Assembly (NCBI RefSeq): GCF_900091525.1
Contig: NZ_FMCU01000002.1
Coordinates: forward strand, 620,001-684,000
Reading direction: 5' to 3'
DNA length: 64,000 nt
From: Micromonospora matsumotoense
Lineage (GTDB): Bacteria; Actinomycetota; Actinomycetes; Mycobacteriales; Micromonosporaceae
Positions 1-7,531 of the stretch are shown piece after piece. How positions within the stretch are numbered: position 1 is the first letter of the stretch; each line of letters starts with the position of its first letter. Under the pieces are notes generated by a model that worked only from the letters and a program-made list of their open reading frames with translations, was not told the origin of the DNA and ran no database searches. The position numbers and the translations under genes were made by a program.

Positions 1-1
1 C

Positions 2-247
2 CTCGCCGACTGGAACACCGGCACCTGGCACCTGGAGATCACCAACGGCAGCGCCGACCTACGCCGCACCACCACCCCCGCCGACCTGCACCTCACCGTC
101 CGCGGCTTCGCCCTGCTCTACACCGGCGCCGCCACCGCCCGCACCATCGCCCAGGCCGGCCTGCTGCACCACCCGACCGGCACCGACCCCGCCACCCTCG
201 ACCTGCTCGCCGCCGGCGGCCCGGCCCAACTCGGCGACTACTTCTGA
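2..247 (+). CDS. Eis-type GNAT N-acetyltransferase, C-terminal part only
   Basis: Only the last 81 codons are inside the window; the frame is open from base 2 to the TGA at 245-247. The peptide starts LADWNTGTWHLEI and ends GGPAQLGDYF. A final sterol-carrier-like domain with a TVRGFALLYTGAATA segment and a C-terminal aromatic residue right before the stop is typical of Eis (enhanced intracellular survival) acetyltransferases, where the terminal carboxylate takes part in catalysis. These enzymes acetylate amines, including aminoglycosides, using acetyl-CoA. The N-terminal GNAT domains are outside the window, so the substrate cannot be judged. The + strand is strongly C-rich here, like its neighbours. 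Confidence 0.65.
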   Translation, partial: LADWNTGTWHLEITNGSADLRRTTTPADLHLTVRGFALLYTGAATARTIAQAGLLHHPTGTDPATLDLLAAGGPAQLGDYF

Positions 248-390
248 CCCACCACCCCGGCCCGGCGTGTCCCCACCCACCGCACCGACCGGCGTCACCG
301 CCGCACCACACCCCCGACCGCCGCGGTGACGCCCCGACCGCCACCCGAACACGGGAAACCAGCCGTCGGGCCGCCCACCACGAACCGACC

Positions 391-1095
391 TCAGCGCGCC
401 TCGCGCAACTCCGCCAACCGCGCCTCGATCTCCGCCAACTCGGCCCGCAGCTTCTCCGCCTGCTGCTCCGCCTCCGACCGCTCCGCCGACAGGATCTGCT
501 CCACCGCCTCCTGCACCCCCGGCACGTCCACCAGCGCCACCATCCGCAACGCCTCCGCCGGCTTCACCACGTACGGCTTCGCCAACGCCTTCGCGCCCTG
601 CTGCGCCGCCACCGTCCACTCACCGTCGGCATACGCCAACGTCACCGTCAGCCCCGCCGGCCCCTTCGGCTTCACCACCTTCGCCGGCCGACGCGCCACA
701 GGCTTCTCCACCACCGGCACCGGCTCCACCCTCGACTCCTCCCGACGCGGCACCGGCACCGGCACCCGAGGCGTGTCCAGCACGAACTCCGGCTCCGGCT
801 TCGATACCGACTCCACCTGCTCCACCACCGGCTCCGGCTTCGGCTCCGCCACCCGGCGACCCGCCCCGCGCGGCGCCACCGCCACATCAGCGGGGGAGAA
901 GGGCAACTCGTCGCGGCCGAACCGCACCACCACGAACTCGTCGGACACCGCCGGATCGGTCAGCTCCACCACCTGACCCACCTGGCCGGCGATCTGCCCC
1001 GCCGACGCGGTGAACACCACCTTCGGTTTCCGCCCCGCCGTCAACGCCTCCCGGATGCCCCGCACCTCGTCATCGGACAAACCCTGGCCCACCAT
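391..1095 (-). CDS. conserved actinobacterial protein of unknown function (possibly DUF6319)
   Basis: 234 residues from ATG 1095, preceded by AGAGGG; an upstream ATG at 1197 would add 34 unlikely residues and overlap the next gene. Residues 1-80 form a compact, folded-looking domain with GRKPKVVFTASAGQIAGQVG and FVVVRFGRDELPFSP, which reads like a small beta barrel. A low-complexity Pro/Glu/Val linker follows, then a basic segment, and the last 50 residues are a charged heptad-like helix (AEQQAEKLRAELAEIEARLA). The N-terminal motif resembles the family I remember as DUF6319, but that name is from memory and unchecked. No enzyme motif is visible. It follows the peroxiredoxin on the same strand with a 67-base gap. 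Confidence 0.6.
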   Translation of the reverse strand: MVGQGLSDDEVRGIREALTAGRKPKVVFTASAGQIAGQVGQVVELTDPAVSDEFVVVRFGRDELPFSPADVAVAPRGAGRRVAEPKPEPVVEQVESVSKPEPEFVLDTPRVPVPVPRREESRVEPVPVVEKPVARRPAKVVKPKGPAGLTVTLAYADGEWTVAAQQGAKALAKPYVVKPAEALRMVALVDVPGVQEAVEQILSAERSEAEQQAEKLRAELAEIEARLAELREAR

Positions 1096-1162
1096 CACAG
1101 CCCTCTTTCGTACACGTGTGTCATTCCTGCCTTGATACCAGCCGACGGCGACAACCGGAAGA

Positions 1163-1624
1163 TCAGCCCCCCAGAACCCGCAACGCCTCATCGGCATGCT
1201 CGTTCATCCCCAACTCACTGTGCACCACCGCCAGCACCCGCCGATCCACCCCGATCACGAACGTCATCCGCCGGGTACTCAACGGCCCCAACGGCAACCG
1301 CCGCCGCACCCCGAACGCCTGCGCCACCACACCCTCGACATCCGACAACAACGGATAGTCGAACCCGTGCAACCGGGAGAACTCCGCCTGCTTCGCCACC
1401 GGATCCCGACTGATCCCCACCCGCTGCGCCCCCACCGCCGCGAACTCCGCCGCCAGATCCCGGAAGTGACAACTCTCCGCCGTACACCCACGGGTCATCG
1501 CCGCCGGATAGAAGAACAACACCACCGGCCCCGACGCCAACAACTCCGACAACCGCCGCGGCGTACCCGTCTGATCCGGCAGGACGAAATCCTCCACCAG
1601 ACCACCGACACTCACACCCACCAC
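1163..1624 (-). CDS. peroxiredoxin, BCP/PrxQ-like
   Basis: 153 residues from GTG 1624, with GGAGGTGT just upstream. This is a thiol peroxidase that reduces H2O2 and organic hydroperoxides in the cytosol. The active site is visible as FFYPAAMTRGCTAESC: peroxidatic Cys47 with Thr44 three residues before it, and a second Cys52 at the PrxQ/BCP spacing that could resolve it as an intramolecular disulfide. The length matches the roughly 150-residue BCP class. The usual Pro before Gly-Cys is replaced by Arg (TRGC rather than TPGC). It lies upstream of the hypothetical gene on the same strand and may be co-transcribed with it. Confidence 0.88.
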   Translation of the reverse strand: MVGVSVGGLVEDFVLPDQTGTPRRLSELLASGPVVLFFYPAAMTRGCTAESCHFRDLAAEFAAVGAQRVGISRDPVAKQAEFSRLHGFDYPLLSDVEGVVAQAFGVRRRLPLGPLSTRRMTFVIGVDRRVLAVVHSELGMNEHADEALRVLGG

Positions 1625-1781
1625 ACACCTCCACCGATCCGTCCGAAACGCGGTGAGCGTAAGCGATCACCCCGCCCACCACCGCACCACCGCGCCACGT
1701 GACCGCCCACACCCCGCCCACCCCACCGGCCGGGCGGTACCGTCACACCACCGCACCACAGGCCGACAGGGGAGCAGGGCA

Positions 1782-2510
1782 TTGACTCCGGTCACCGTCA
1801 TCACCGGCGGCAGCCGAGGCATCGGCGCCGCCACCGCCCGACGACTCGCCGCCGAGGGCCACCACCTCGCCATCGGCTACCGCCGCGACCACGCCGCCGC
1901 AGCCACCGTCGTCGCCGACATCCACCGCCTCGGCCGCCGCGCCATCGCCGTACCCGCCGACACCACCGACCCGAACCACATCGACCGCCTCTTCACCGCC
2001 GCCACCGACCTCGGCCCCCTCACCGCCCTGGTCAACAACGCCGGCGTCACCAGCCCCATCGGCCCCTTCACCGACCTGCGCCCCGACGACCTACGCCGGG
2101 TCGTCGACGTCAACCTCATCGGCTACGTCCTCTGCGCCCAACAGGCCGCCCGCCGACTCACCCACGGCGGCGTCATCGTCAACATCTCCTCCGCCGCCGC
2201 CACCCTCGGCAGCCCGGGGGAGTACATCCACTACGCCGCCGTCAAAGCCGCCACCGACACCCTCACCATCGGCCTGGCCAAGGAACTCGCCCCCCGCGGC
2301 ATCCGGGTCAACGCCGTCGCCCCCGGCATCATCCGCACCGACATCCACGCCGACTCCGGAGTGCCCGACCGCCCGGACACCGCCGCCGGCCGCATCCCAC
2401 TCGGCCGCGCCGGTGAACCCGACGAGGTCGCCGGGGCCGTCGCCTGGCTACTCGGCCCCGACGCCACCTACACCACCGGCACCGTGCTGCGCGTCGCCGG
2501 CGGCCTGTAG
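1782..2510 (+). CDS. SDR-family oxidoreductase (FabG/glucose dehydrogenase-like)
   Basis: 242 residues. I chose TTG 1782 (LTPVTVITGG) because GGGGAGCAGGG lies just upstream and the dinucleotide-binding strand starts immediately; the longer frame from 1653 adds a low-complexity His/Pro stretch. Classical SDR motifs are present: TGGSRGIG for NAD(P) binding, NNAG, catalytic Ser in ISSAAATLGS, and Tyr-x3-Lys in YAAVKAA. An Arg-rich segment (GYRRDHAAAA) after the second strand favours NADP(H). The substrate is not evident. Its last 63 bases overlap the 3' end of the convergent MerR gene. Confidence 0.85.
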   Translation: MTPVTVITGGSRGIGAATARRLAAEGHHLAIGYRRDHAAAATVVADIHRLGRRAIAVPADTTDPNHIDRLFTAATDLGPLTALVNNAGVTSPIGPFTDLRPDDLRRVVDVNLIGYVLCAQQAARRLTHGGVIVNISSAAATLGSPGEYIHYAAVKAATDTLTIGLAKELAPRGIRVNAVAPGIIRTDIHADSGVPDRPDTAAGRIPLGRAGEPDEVAGAVAWLLGPDATYTTGTVLRVAGGL

Positions 2511-3242
2511 ACCGGCGGACGCGGGACCGGTAGTCCGGTCGAGAAACGACAGGTAGTCCGCGAGACGGGCGGCACCGGTCAGCATCGCCCGCCCGCAGCC
2601 CGTGATCCGCCCCCGCCACTGGTCGATCGAGGCCGCCAGCGGGCCGGGCCCACCCGCGGCGTGCACCTGCCCGATCACGGCAGCGATGCGATCCAGCGGG
2701 TAACCGCCGCGACGAAGCAGATGAGCGAGTTCGGCATCACGCACGTCATCGGGGGAGTAGGACCGCGCGGTCCCCGACCGGGCCGGAGCCAGGACGCCGG
2801 CACGTTCCCACTTGCGCAGCGTGGCCGGGGTGACACCGAGCCGGCGGGCAAGGACACCGACCGGGACGGGCCCGCCCGGACCCGGAGCGGCAGGCACACC
2901 GGAGGCAAGCACGACAGCCGTCGAGGCGACCCCGTCCAGGATCTCCCGGTCACGTTGAAGCTGCACATGGGCGGTGTCGAGCACGGCCAGGGCCGTCGGA
3001 AGATCGCCGCAGAGCACCGACCGCATGACCTCACCGGCCCTGCGGTAGCCGTACCCCGGAACAAGCGCGACGTAGGCGTCCAACGCGCCCGCATGGTCGT
3101 CGGTGTAGACCCGGTAACCACTCTCCGTCCGCGCGGCGGGAGGGATCACCCCGGCCTGCTCGTAGTTGCGAACCGCCTGCGCAGACAGCCCGTGCGCCCG
3201 CGCCAGATCCACCGGCCGATACACCGCCTTTTTAGACTTCAA
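2448..3242 (-). CDS. tandem MerR-type transcriptional regulator, TioE-like
   Basis: 264 residues from TTG 3242 with GGGGGAA upstream. There are two MerR winged-helix segments: residues 8-60 (DLARAHGLSAQAVRNYEQAG) and about 125-190 (LARRLGVTPATLRKWERAGV followed by a YSPDDVRDAEL-type wing). Duplicated MerR headpieces of this kind are seen in the TioE family, often beside resistance or export genes. The gene is transcribed divergently from the erythromycin-esterase-family gene with 65 bases between start codons, so it probably controls that gene and itself. The base composition is more balanced than the strongly skewed DNA on either side, which suggests the pair arrived together. Confidence 0.8.
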   Translation of the reverse strand: MKSKKAVYRPVDLARAHGLSAQAVRNYEQAGVIPPAARTESGYRVYTDDHAGALDAYVALVPGYGYRRAGEVMRSVLCGDLPTALAVLDTAHVQLQRDREILDGVASTAVVLASGVPAAPGPGGPVPVGVLARRLGVTPATLRKWERAGVLAPARSGTARSYSPDDVRDAELAHLLRRGGYPLDRIAAVIGQVHAAGGPGPLAASIDQWRGRITGCGRAMLTGAARLADYLSFLDRTTGPASAGLQAAGDAQHGAGGVGGVGAE

Positions 3243-3285
3243 CCAGTTCCCCCCAGGTCAGTCCAGGAAAAAGTCTCCACCGCAG

Positions 3286-3305
3286 GTTCAACGATACGGT
3301 TGAGG
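3286..3305. promoter_or_regulatory. inverted repeat in the MerR/esterase divergent promoter
   Basis: TCAAC (3288-3292) and GTTGA (3299-3303) form an exact inverted repeat with a 6-base spacer, ending just before the esterase ATG at 3308. TACGGT within it could serve as a -10 box for a near-leaderless transcript. MerR proteins bind dyads inside the promoters of the genes they control, so this is a reasonable operator candidate. No matching -35 box was obvious. Confidence 0.4.
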
Positions 3306-3307
3306 TC

Positions 3308-4999
3308 ATGGCTTTCGACACCGAGCTGCAGTCCCTGATCACCGCCCACCGGCCGCACCTACTCGCGATCGGTGAGCCCTACCACGGCGAGCCGGCATTC
3401 CCGCACCTGCGGAACCGGATTCTCGAAACACTCGCCGAGCACGGTTTCCGGTCGATCGCCATCGAGTCGGACCGGGCCGCCGCCCTCGCCGTCGACGACT
3501 ACGTACAGGGCCGGCGCGACGACGTGGACCTGGCCACCGGCATCAGCCACGGCTGGGGCGCCCACCCCGCCAGCCGTGAACTGGTCGACTGGCTGCGCGC
3601 CCACAACGACATGCTGCCGGCCGGCGACCGCATCGCCTTCCACGGCTTCGACGCTCCCACCGAGATCACCGGCGCGCCCAGCCCCGGGCCACTTCTCCGC
3701 GAGCTGCGCGACTACCTCGGGGTGCCAGCGCCAGACCTGGACCGCATGCTCGGCGACGAGGGACGCTGGACCGCGCAGGAGATCATGTTCGACGCGACGC
3801 GATCTCCCGGCCGGTCACCGGAGGCAACCGCGCTGCGCGGTCTCGCCGAGGATCTCCGAGCCCAGCTGTACGCCGACGCGCCCCAGCTGATCAGGGACAC
3901 CTCCACGGCACTCTGGAACCGCGCCAGGGTGCTCGCCAGCACGGTCATCGGCCTGCTCACCTACCATGCGGCGATGGCCGAACCGGGCACCCCGTCGCAG
4001 CGGGTCGGCCGGCTGCTCGCGGTGCGCGACGCCCTGATGGCGCAGAACCTGCTCGACATCCACGCGCACGAACGGGACCGTGGGCCGACCCTGGTGTCCG
4101 CGAACAACGCCCACCTGCAACGGCACCCGAGCCGGTGGGCCACCCACTGGGACGGCATCGACCTGGCAACACAGTGGAACGGGGCCGGCTCGATCGTGTC
4201 GCCGCTGCTCGGGGACAGGTACGTGTACGTGGCCGGCAGCCTCGGGGCGAGCGGCCCGGTCGGCCTCGGGCAGCCGGAGCCCGGAACCTACGAGGAACGG
4301 CTCGGCCCAGAGACCGGGATCTTCCCACCGCCGGCCGGTAGCGATCTGCGCGCACGTGTGGTGGACCTGCTCGGGCACTTCCCGCTGGACGCGGGCACGA
4401 TCGAGACCTGCGACGCGATCCTGCACATCGGCTCCGCGCCGGGGGCGGCCGACGCGGCCCGGATCGTCGGCCTTCCCGGGGTGACCGAGACCCGGATTCC
4501 GCCGGGCTCCGAGATGCCGCCCTACACCTGGGGCGACCGGTTCTTCTTCGCCGGCGAGGACCGAACGCGGCCGTTCGCCACGATCGTCCTGCACGACGTC
4601 CCGACCTTCGACGAGCGGTCGCGCCTGTCCGAGCCCGGACGGTACCGGCTCAACATCGAGGTGGGGCGTGCCGAGTTCCGGAACCTGTTCGGCTACGGCC
4701 CGGAGGAGTTCGCCGCACGCAGCGGCGGGGTCGACTTCGCGGAGCCGGACCGCTTGATGCCACATCCGATGTACGCCGTGCAGGGCTGGGCGAGTGTGGT
4801 CAACCCCGGGCCCGGCCACCGCCGACGAGGTGGCGCGGCTGGTGGCGCAGGCACGCTCCCGCAGCGCGGAGCGTGCGCGACGCAGGAGCTGACCGCAGGT
4901 CCAGCGGCGGACGCGACGCGCGGCCGGGCGTGGCCACGACGCATCCGTCCGCACCTCGGCCACCTGCAGGACATGGATTCGATAATGTACATTATGTAA
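3308..4999 (+). CDS. erythromycin-esterase-family protein, C-terminus apparently frameshifted
   Basis: The open frame gives 563 residues from ATG 3308 (GAGG upstream). Ere-family esterases hydrolyse the macrolactone ring of macrolides, and relatives act on other esters. Residues 1-500 fit the family: AIGEPYHGEPAF (Glu23, His26), SIAIESD, SHGWGAHP and NNAHLQRHP with His269. After WASVVNPGP near base 4810 the frame becomes Arg/Gly/Ala-rich. The other frame continues naturally as ATADEVARLVAQARSRS and stops at 4890-4892, so one extra base within 4806-4818 explains the change. As read, translation runs to a TAA inside the dif-like site. The core catalytic part is intact. The shift may be real or a sequencing error. 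Confidence 0.8.
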   Translation: MAFDTELQSLITAHRPHLLAIGEPYHGEPAFPHLRNRILETLAEHGFRSIAIESDRAAALAVDDYVQGRRDDVDLATGISHGWGAHPASRELVDWLRAHNDMLPAGDRIAFHGFDAPTEITGAPSPGPLLRELRDYLGVPAPDLDRMLGDEGRWTAQEIMFDATRSPGRSPEATALRGLAEDLRAQLYADAPQLIRDTSTALWNRARVLASTVIGLLTYHAAMAEPGTPSQRVGRLLAVRDALMAQNLLDIHAHERDRGPTLVSANNAHLQRHPSRWATHWDGIDLATQWNGAGSIVSPLLGDRYVYVAGSLGASGPVGLGQPEPGTYEERLGPETGIFPPPAGSDLRARVVDLLGHFPLDAGTIETCDAILHIGSAPGAADAARIVGLPGVTETRIPPGSEMPPYTWGDRFFFAGEDRTRPFATIVLHDVPTFDERSRLSEPGRYRLNIEVGRAEFRNLFGYGPEEFAARSGGVDFAEPDRLMPHPMYAVQGWASVVNPGPGHRRRGGAAGGAGTLPQRGACATQELTAGPAADATRGRAWPRRIRPHLGHLQDMDSIMYIM

Positions 5000-5002
5000 A
5001 GT
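4975..5002. other. candidate dif / XerCD recombination site
   Basis: A 28-base element has the dif layout: left arm GGATTCGATAA (4975-4985), 6-base centre TGTACA (4986-4991), right arm TTATGTAAAGT (4992-5002). The right arm differs from the Bacillus subtilis dif arm TTATGTAAACT at one base, and the centre differs from E. coli TGTATA at one base. The inner part is an exact 14-base palindrome. It is AT-rich in otherwise very GC-rich DNA, lies 450 bases from a tyrosine recombinase gene, and falls at the end of the esterase cassette. It could be the chromosomal dif or a mobile-element attachment site. Confidence 0.6.
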
Positions 5003-5435
5003 AGAACGCCCGGCGGTCTCCTCCGGGCAGCGGGCGCCTCAGCGCGCCACCCACCGACGAGGGCGGCCCGACGCCGGGAACCGCGCCGCCCTCGCCCCGA
5101 GGTGACGCCGGCCGTCAGGATCAACCAGGCGCGGCTCGGGTACGGCGGCGGCGGGTCGGCGGCGATCCAGCGCCAGGACCTCCGGCAGGATCCGGGCGAA
5201 GACGGTGCCCGCACCGACCCTCGGGCGGTGGGCCGATCATGGCAACCGGCACCGGGATGTCGTTCCGGGCACCGCTGGCGGACGGGATGATCAGGCAGGT
5301 GGGTGCCGACGGGCAGGCACGTCGCTCCCGCCACGCCTGCCCGGGGCCGCGCATGCGGGAGCATTCGGCGGTGGGGCGCCGACGCACATCGTGTGCGCCC
5401 CTCCCCTTCCCCGGTGGCCAGGAACCCGAGAAAGC
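5003..5435. other. intergenic stretch between dif-like site and recombinase
   Basis: About 430 bases with no convincing gene. Short open frames have no ribosome-binding site and low-complexity products. It probably carries the recombinase promoter. No repeats other than the flanking dif-like elements were seen. Confidence 0.5.
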
Positions 5436-5455
5436 TGCATAATATCCCTTATGCA
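5436..5455. promoter_or_regulatory. second dif-like palindrome overlapping the recombinase start
   Basis: TGCATAA (5436-5442) and TTATGCA (5449-5455) are exact inverted repeats around a 6-base centre TATCCC. This is the same ATAA-N6-TTATG core as the site at 4975, but with a different centre. The right arm contains the ATG start (5451) of the recombinase. It may be a recombinase binding site used for autoregulation, or an attachment core. Because the two centres differ, classical XerCD-style strand exchange between the sites would be blocked. Confidence 0.5.
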
Positions 5456-6455
5456 TGATAGACGGGACGAATCGGTTGGACGGCTCATCGAGGAGTTCCT
5501 GACGGCACGGGCCACCCGCAAGCCCTCCCCGCACACCCAGGAGGCCTACCGGCGGGACCTGCGCGCCGTCGCGACACTGGCCGGTGCGGAGCACACCCCT
5601 CCCCTGTCCCCGGACGCCCTGATGATCTCCACCCTCTCCCCCAGGGTGATGCGGGCGGCGTTCGCCCGGTTCGCCACTCCCCGGGCGGCCTCGTCGGTGC
5701 ACCGGGCCTGGTCGAGCTGGAACGGGTTCTTCTCGTTCCTGGTTGCCGAACAGGTGGTGGCGGGCAATCCGATGCCGGCGGTGGGGCGACCCCGTACCCC
5801 GCTCCCCCAGCCCAAGCCGTTGCGGGGTGAGGACACCCCGGAGGTGCTCCTGGCGTCGGTGTCGCGGGAGGACGCACGGCAGCGCGATCCGTGGCCGGAG
5901 CGGGACGTCGCGGTGCTGGCGTTGGCGTTGTGCGCGGGGCTGCGCCTGGCGGAGCTGTTGGCGTTGCGGGTGTCGTCGGTGTCGGGGCGGGCCGGTGAGC
6001 GGCGGGTGGCGGTGGACGGCAAGGGCGGCCGGCCGAGGGTGGTGCCGGTGGAGCCGGAGTTGGACGAGGTGGTGTCGGCCTACCTGGACAGCCGGCGGCG
6101 GCGGTTCGGGGCGCGCAGCGTGCGGCCGGACGAGGTGTTGTTGGTGGATCGGCGGGGTGAACCGCTGCGTCGGGGTGGGTTGCAGTATCTGGTGGATTCC
6201 TGTTACCGGCGGGCGGGGATCACCGATCGGGTGCCGGCGGGGGCCCGGTTGCACGCGTTGCGGCACACGTTCGCCACCCGGTTGGCCGAGGACGGGGCGG
6301 GGGCGGCGGAGATCATGCGATTGCTGGGGCATGCGTCGTTGGCGTCGTCGCAGACGTACATCGAGGTGACGGCGGGTCAGCAACGGGCGGCGGTGCGGTC
6401 GAACCGGACGAACCGGGTGTTGGTGGGGTTGATGTCGGGTGGTGGGCGCGACTGA
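5451..6455 (+). CDS. tyrosine site-specific recombinase (Xer/integrase family)
   Basis: 334 residues from ATG 5451; the longer frame from 5205 adds an implausible leader. An N-terminal SAM-like core-binding domain (about residues 8-105, with HTQEAYRRDLRA) is followed by the catalytic domain. All catalytic residues are visible: Arg165 (AGLRLAELLAL), Lys191 (GKGGRPRVVP), His268 and Arg271 (HALRHTFATRL), His294 (LLGHASL) and nucleophile Tyr303 (QTYIEV). Size and architecture match XerC/XerD-type enzymes. The start codon lies inside a dif-like palindrome, and a better dif-like site lies 450 bases upstream. The + strand switches from C-rich to G-rich inside this gene. It could be a host Xer enzyme or the integrase of a small element. 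Confidence 0.85.
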   Translation: MHDRRDESVGRLIEEFLTARATRKPSPHTQEAYRRDLRAVATLAGAEHTPPLSPDALMISTLSPRVMRAAFARFATPRAASSVHRAWSSWNGFFSFLVAEQVVAGNPMPAVGRPRTPLPQPKPLRGEDTPEVLLASVSREDARQRDPWPERDVAVLALALCAGLRLAELLALRVSSVSGRAGERRVAVDGKGGRPRVVPVEPELDEVVSAYLDSRRRRFGARSVRPDEVLLVDRRGEPLRRGGLQYLVDSCYRRAGITDRVPAGARLHALRHTFATRLAEDGAGAAEIMRLLGHASLASSQTYIEVTAGQQRAAVRSNRTNRVLVGLMSGGGRD

Positions 6456-6530
6456 GGGGGTGGCGTCACCGGTGCGCGCCGCGCGGGCGGACGGTGTCGG
6501 CCGGGTGGGTGCGGTTGTGGCATGGTGGGG

Positions 6531-6604
6531 GGTGGATGCGACTGGCGGCACGGGGATGGGTCAACCATCGGGGAGCTCGTCGCGGGGGTCGACCGCCTGG
6601 GCCT
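6531..6604 (+). ncRNA. ZTP (pfl) riboswitch upstream of folD
   Basis: The conserved blocks of the ZTP/ZMP aptamer occur in order: GACTGGCGG (6540-6548), CAACCATC followed by GGGGAGC (6570-6576), and ACCGCCTGGGC (6592-6602). The first helix can form between GGTGG (6531-6535) and CCATC (6565-6569). It ends about 20 bases before the folD start and its ribosome-binding site. This riboswitch class senses the purine intermediate ZTP/ZMP, which accumulates when 10-formyl-THF is short, and turns on one-carbon genes, so its place before folD fits. Confidence 0.85.
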
Positions 6605-6622
6605 CCGTGGTCGAGGTGAGCC

Positions 6623-7519
6623 ATGTCTGTGTCTTTCTCTTCCTCCCCTGTGGCCGGTTCGGCGCGGTTGCTGCCGGGTGGGCCGGTGGCGGATCGGATT
6701 CTCGCCGAGGTCGCCGAGGGGGTGGCGGCGTTGCGGGCGGCCGGGGTGGTGCCGACGTTGGCGACGGTGCTGGTGGGTGACGACGACGCGAGTGTGGGAT
6801 ACATCCGGATAAAGCAGCGGCAGGCGGCGGAGTTGGGTTTCGCGTCGCCGCATGTGCGGTTGCCGGCGTCGGCGACGCAGGCGGATCTGCACCGGGTGTT
6901 GGCGGATTTCAACGACGACGCCGGGGTGCACGCGGTGTTGGTGCAGCATCCGGTTCCGGGGCACCTGGACTATGACCGGGCGTTGCAGGTGTTGGATCCG
7001 GATTCCGACGTGGACGGGATGCACCCGGTGAACATGGGCCGGTTGGCGTTGGGGTTGCCGGGGCCGTTGCCGTGTACGCCGGCGGGGATCGAGGCGTTGT
7101 TGGCGTTCCACGGGGTGCCGGTGGCGGGGCGGGAAGTGGTGGTGCTGGGTCGGGGTGCGACGTTGGGTCGTCCGTTGGCGATGTTGCTGGCGCAGAAGCG
7201 GCCGACGGCGAATGCGGCGGTGACGGTGGTGCACACGGGGGTGGCGGACTGGCCCCGGTATACCCGGCGGGCGGAGATTCTGGTGGCGGCGGTGGGGGTG
7301 CCGGGGATCGTGCGGCCGGAGCATGTGCGGCCGGGTGCGGTGGTGGTCGGTGGTGGGGTGCGTTACGCGGGTCGGCGGTTGTTGCCGGACGTGGACGAGT
7401 CGTGTGCGCGGGTGGCGGGGGCGATCACGCCGCGGGTGGGTGGGGTGGGTCCGACGACGGTGGCGATGTTGTTCCGTAACGCGTGGTGGGCGGCGCGGCG
7501 GGCTGCGGGGCGGGGGTGA
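6623..7519 (+). CDS. folD: methylenetetrahydrofolate dehydrogenase / cyclohydrolase, divergent FolD
   Basis: 298 residues from ATG 6623 with GAGGTGAG upstream. FolD interconverts 5,10-methylene-THF, methenyl-THF and 10-formyl-THF in the cytosol. The catalytic Tyr and Lys appear in GYIRIKQRQAAELGF, the conserved Gln in VLVQHPVPG, the Asp-Gly pair in SDVDGMHPVNMGRLALG, and the NADP loop region as VVLGRGATLGRPLAMLL. It is divergent: the usual P-x-KDVDG reads PDSDVDG, the normal GRSxxVG reads GRGATLG, and the final TPVPGGVGP motif reads TPRVGGVGP. It may be a second, purine-stress copy controlled by the ZTP riboswitch directly upstream. Confidence 0.85.
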   Translation: MSVSFSSSPVAGSARLLPGGPVADRILAEVAEGVAALRAAGVVPTLATVLVGDDDASVGYIRIKQRQAAELGFASPHVRLPASATQADLHRVLADFNDDAGVHAVLVQHPVPGHLDYDRALQVLDPDSDVDGMHPVNMGRLALGLPGPLPCTPAGIEALLAFHGVPVAGREVVVLGRGATLGRPLAMLLAQKRPTANAAVTVVHTGVADWPRYTRRAEILVAAVGVPGIVRPEHVRPGAVVVGGGVRYAGRRLLPDVDESCARVAGAITPRVGGVGPTTVAMLFRNAWWAARRAAGRG

Positions 7520-7531
7520 CCGGTGGGCGGG

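Noticed and set aside
4999..5450. Short open frames between the dif-like site and the recombinase
   Set aside because: No ribosome-binding sites, low-complexity products, and they overlap the recombinase frame; treated as non-coding.
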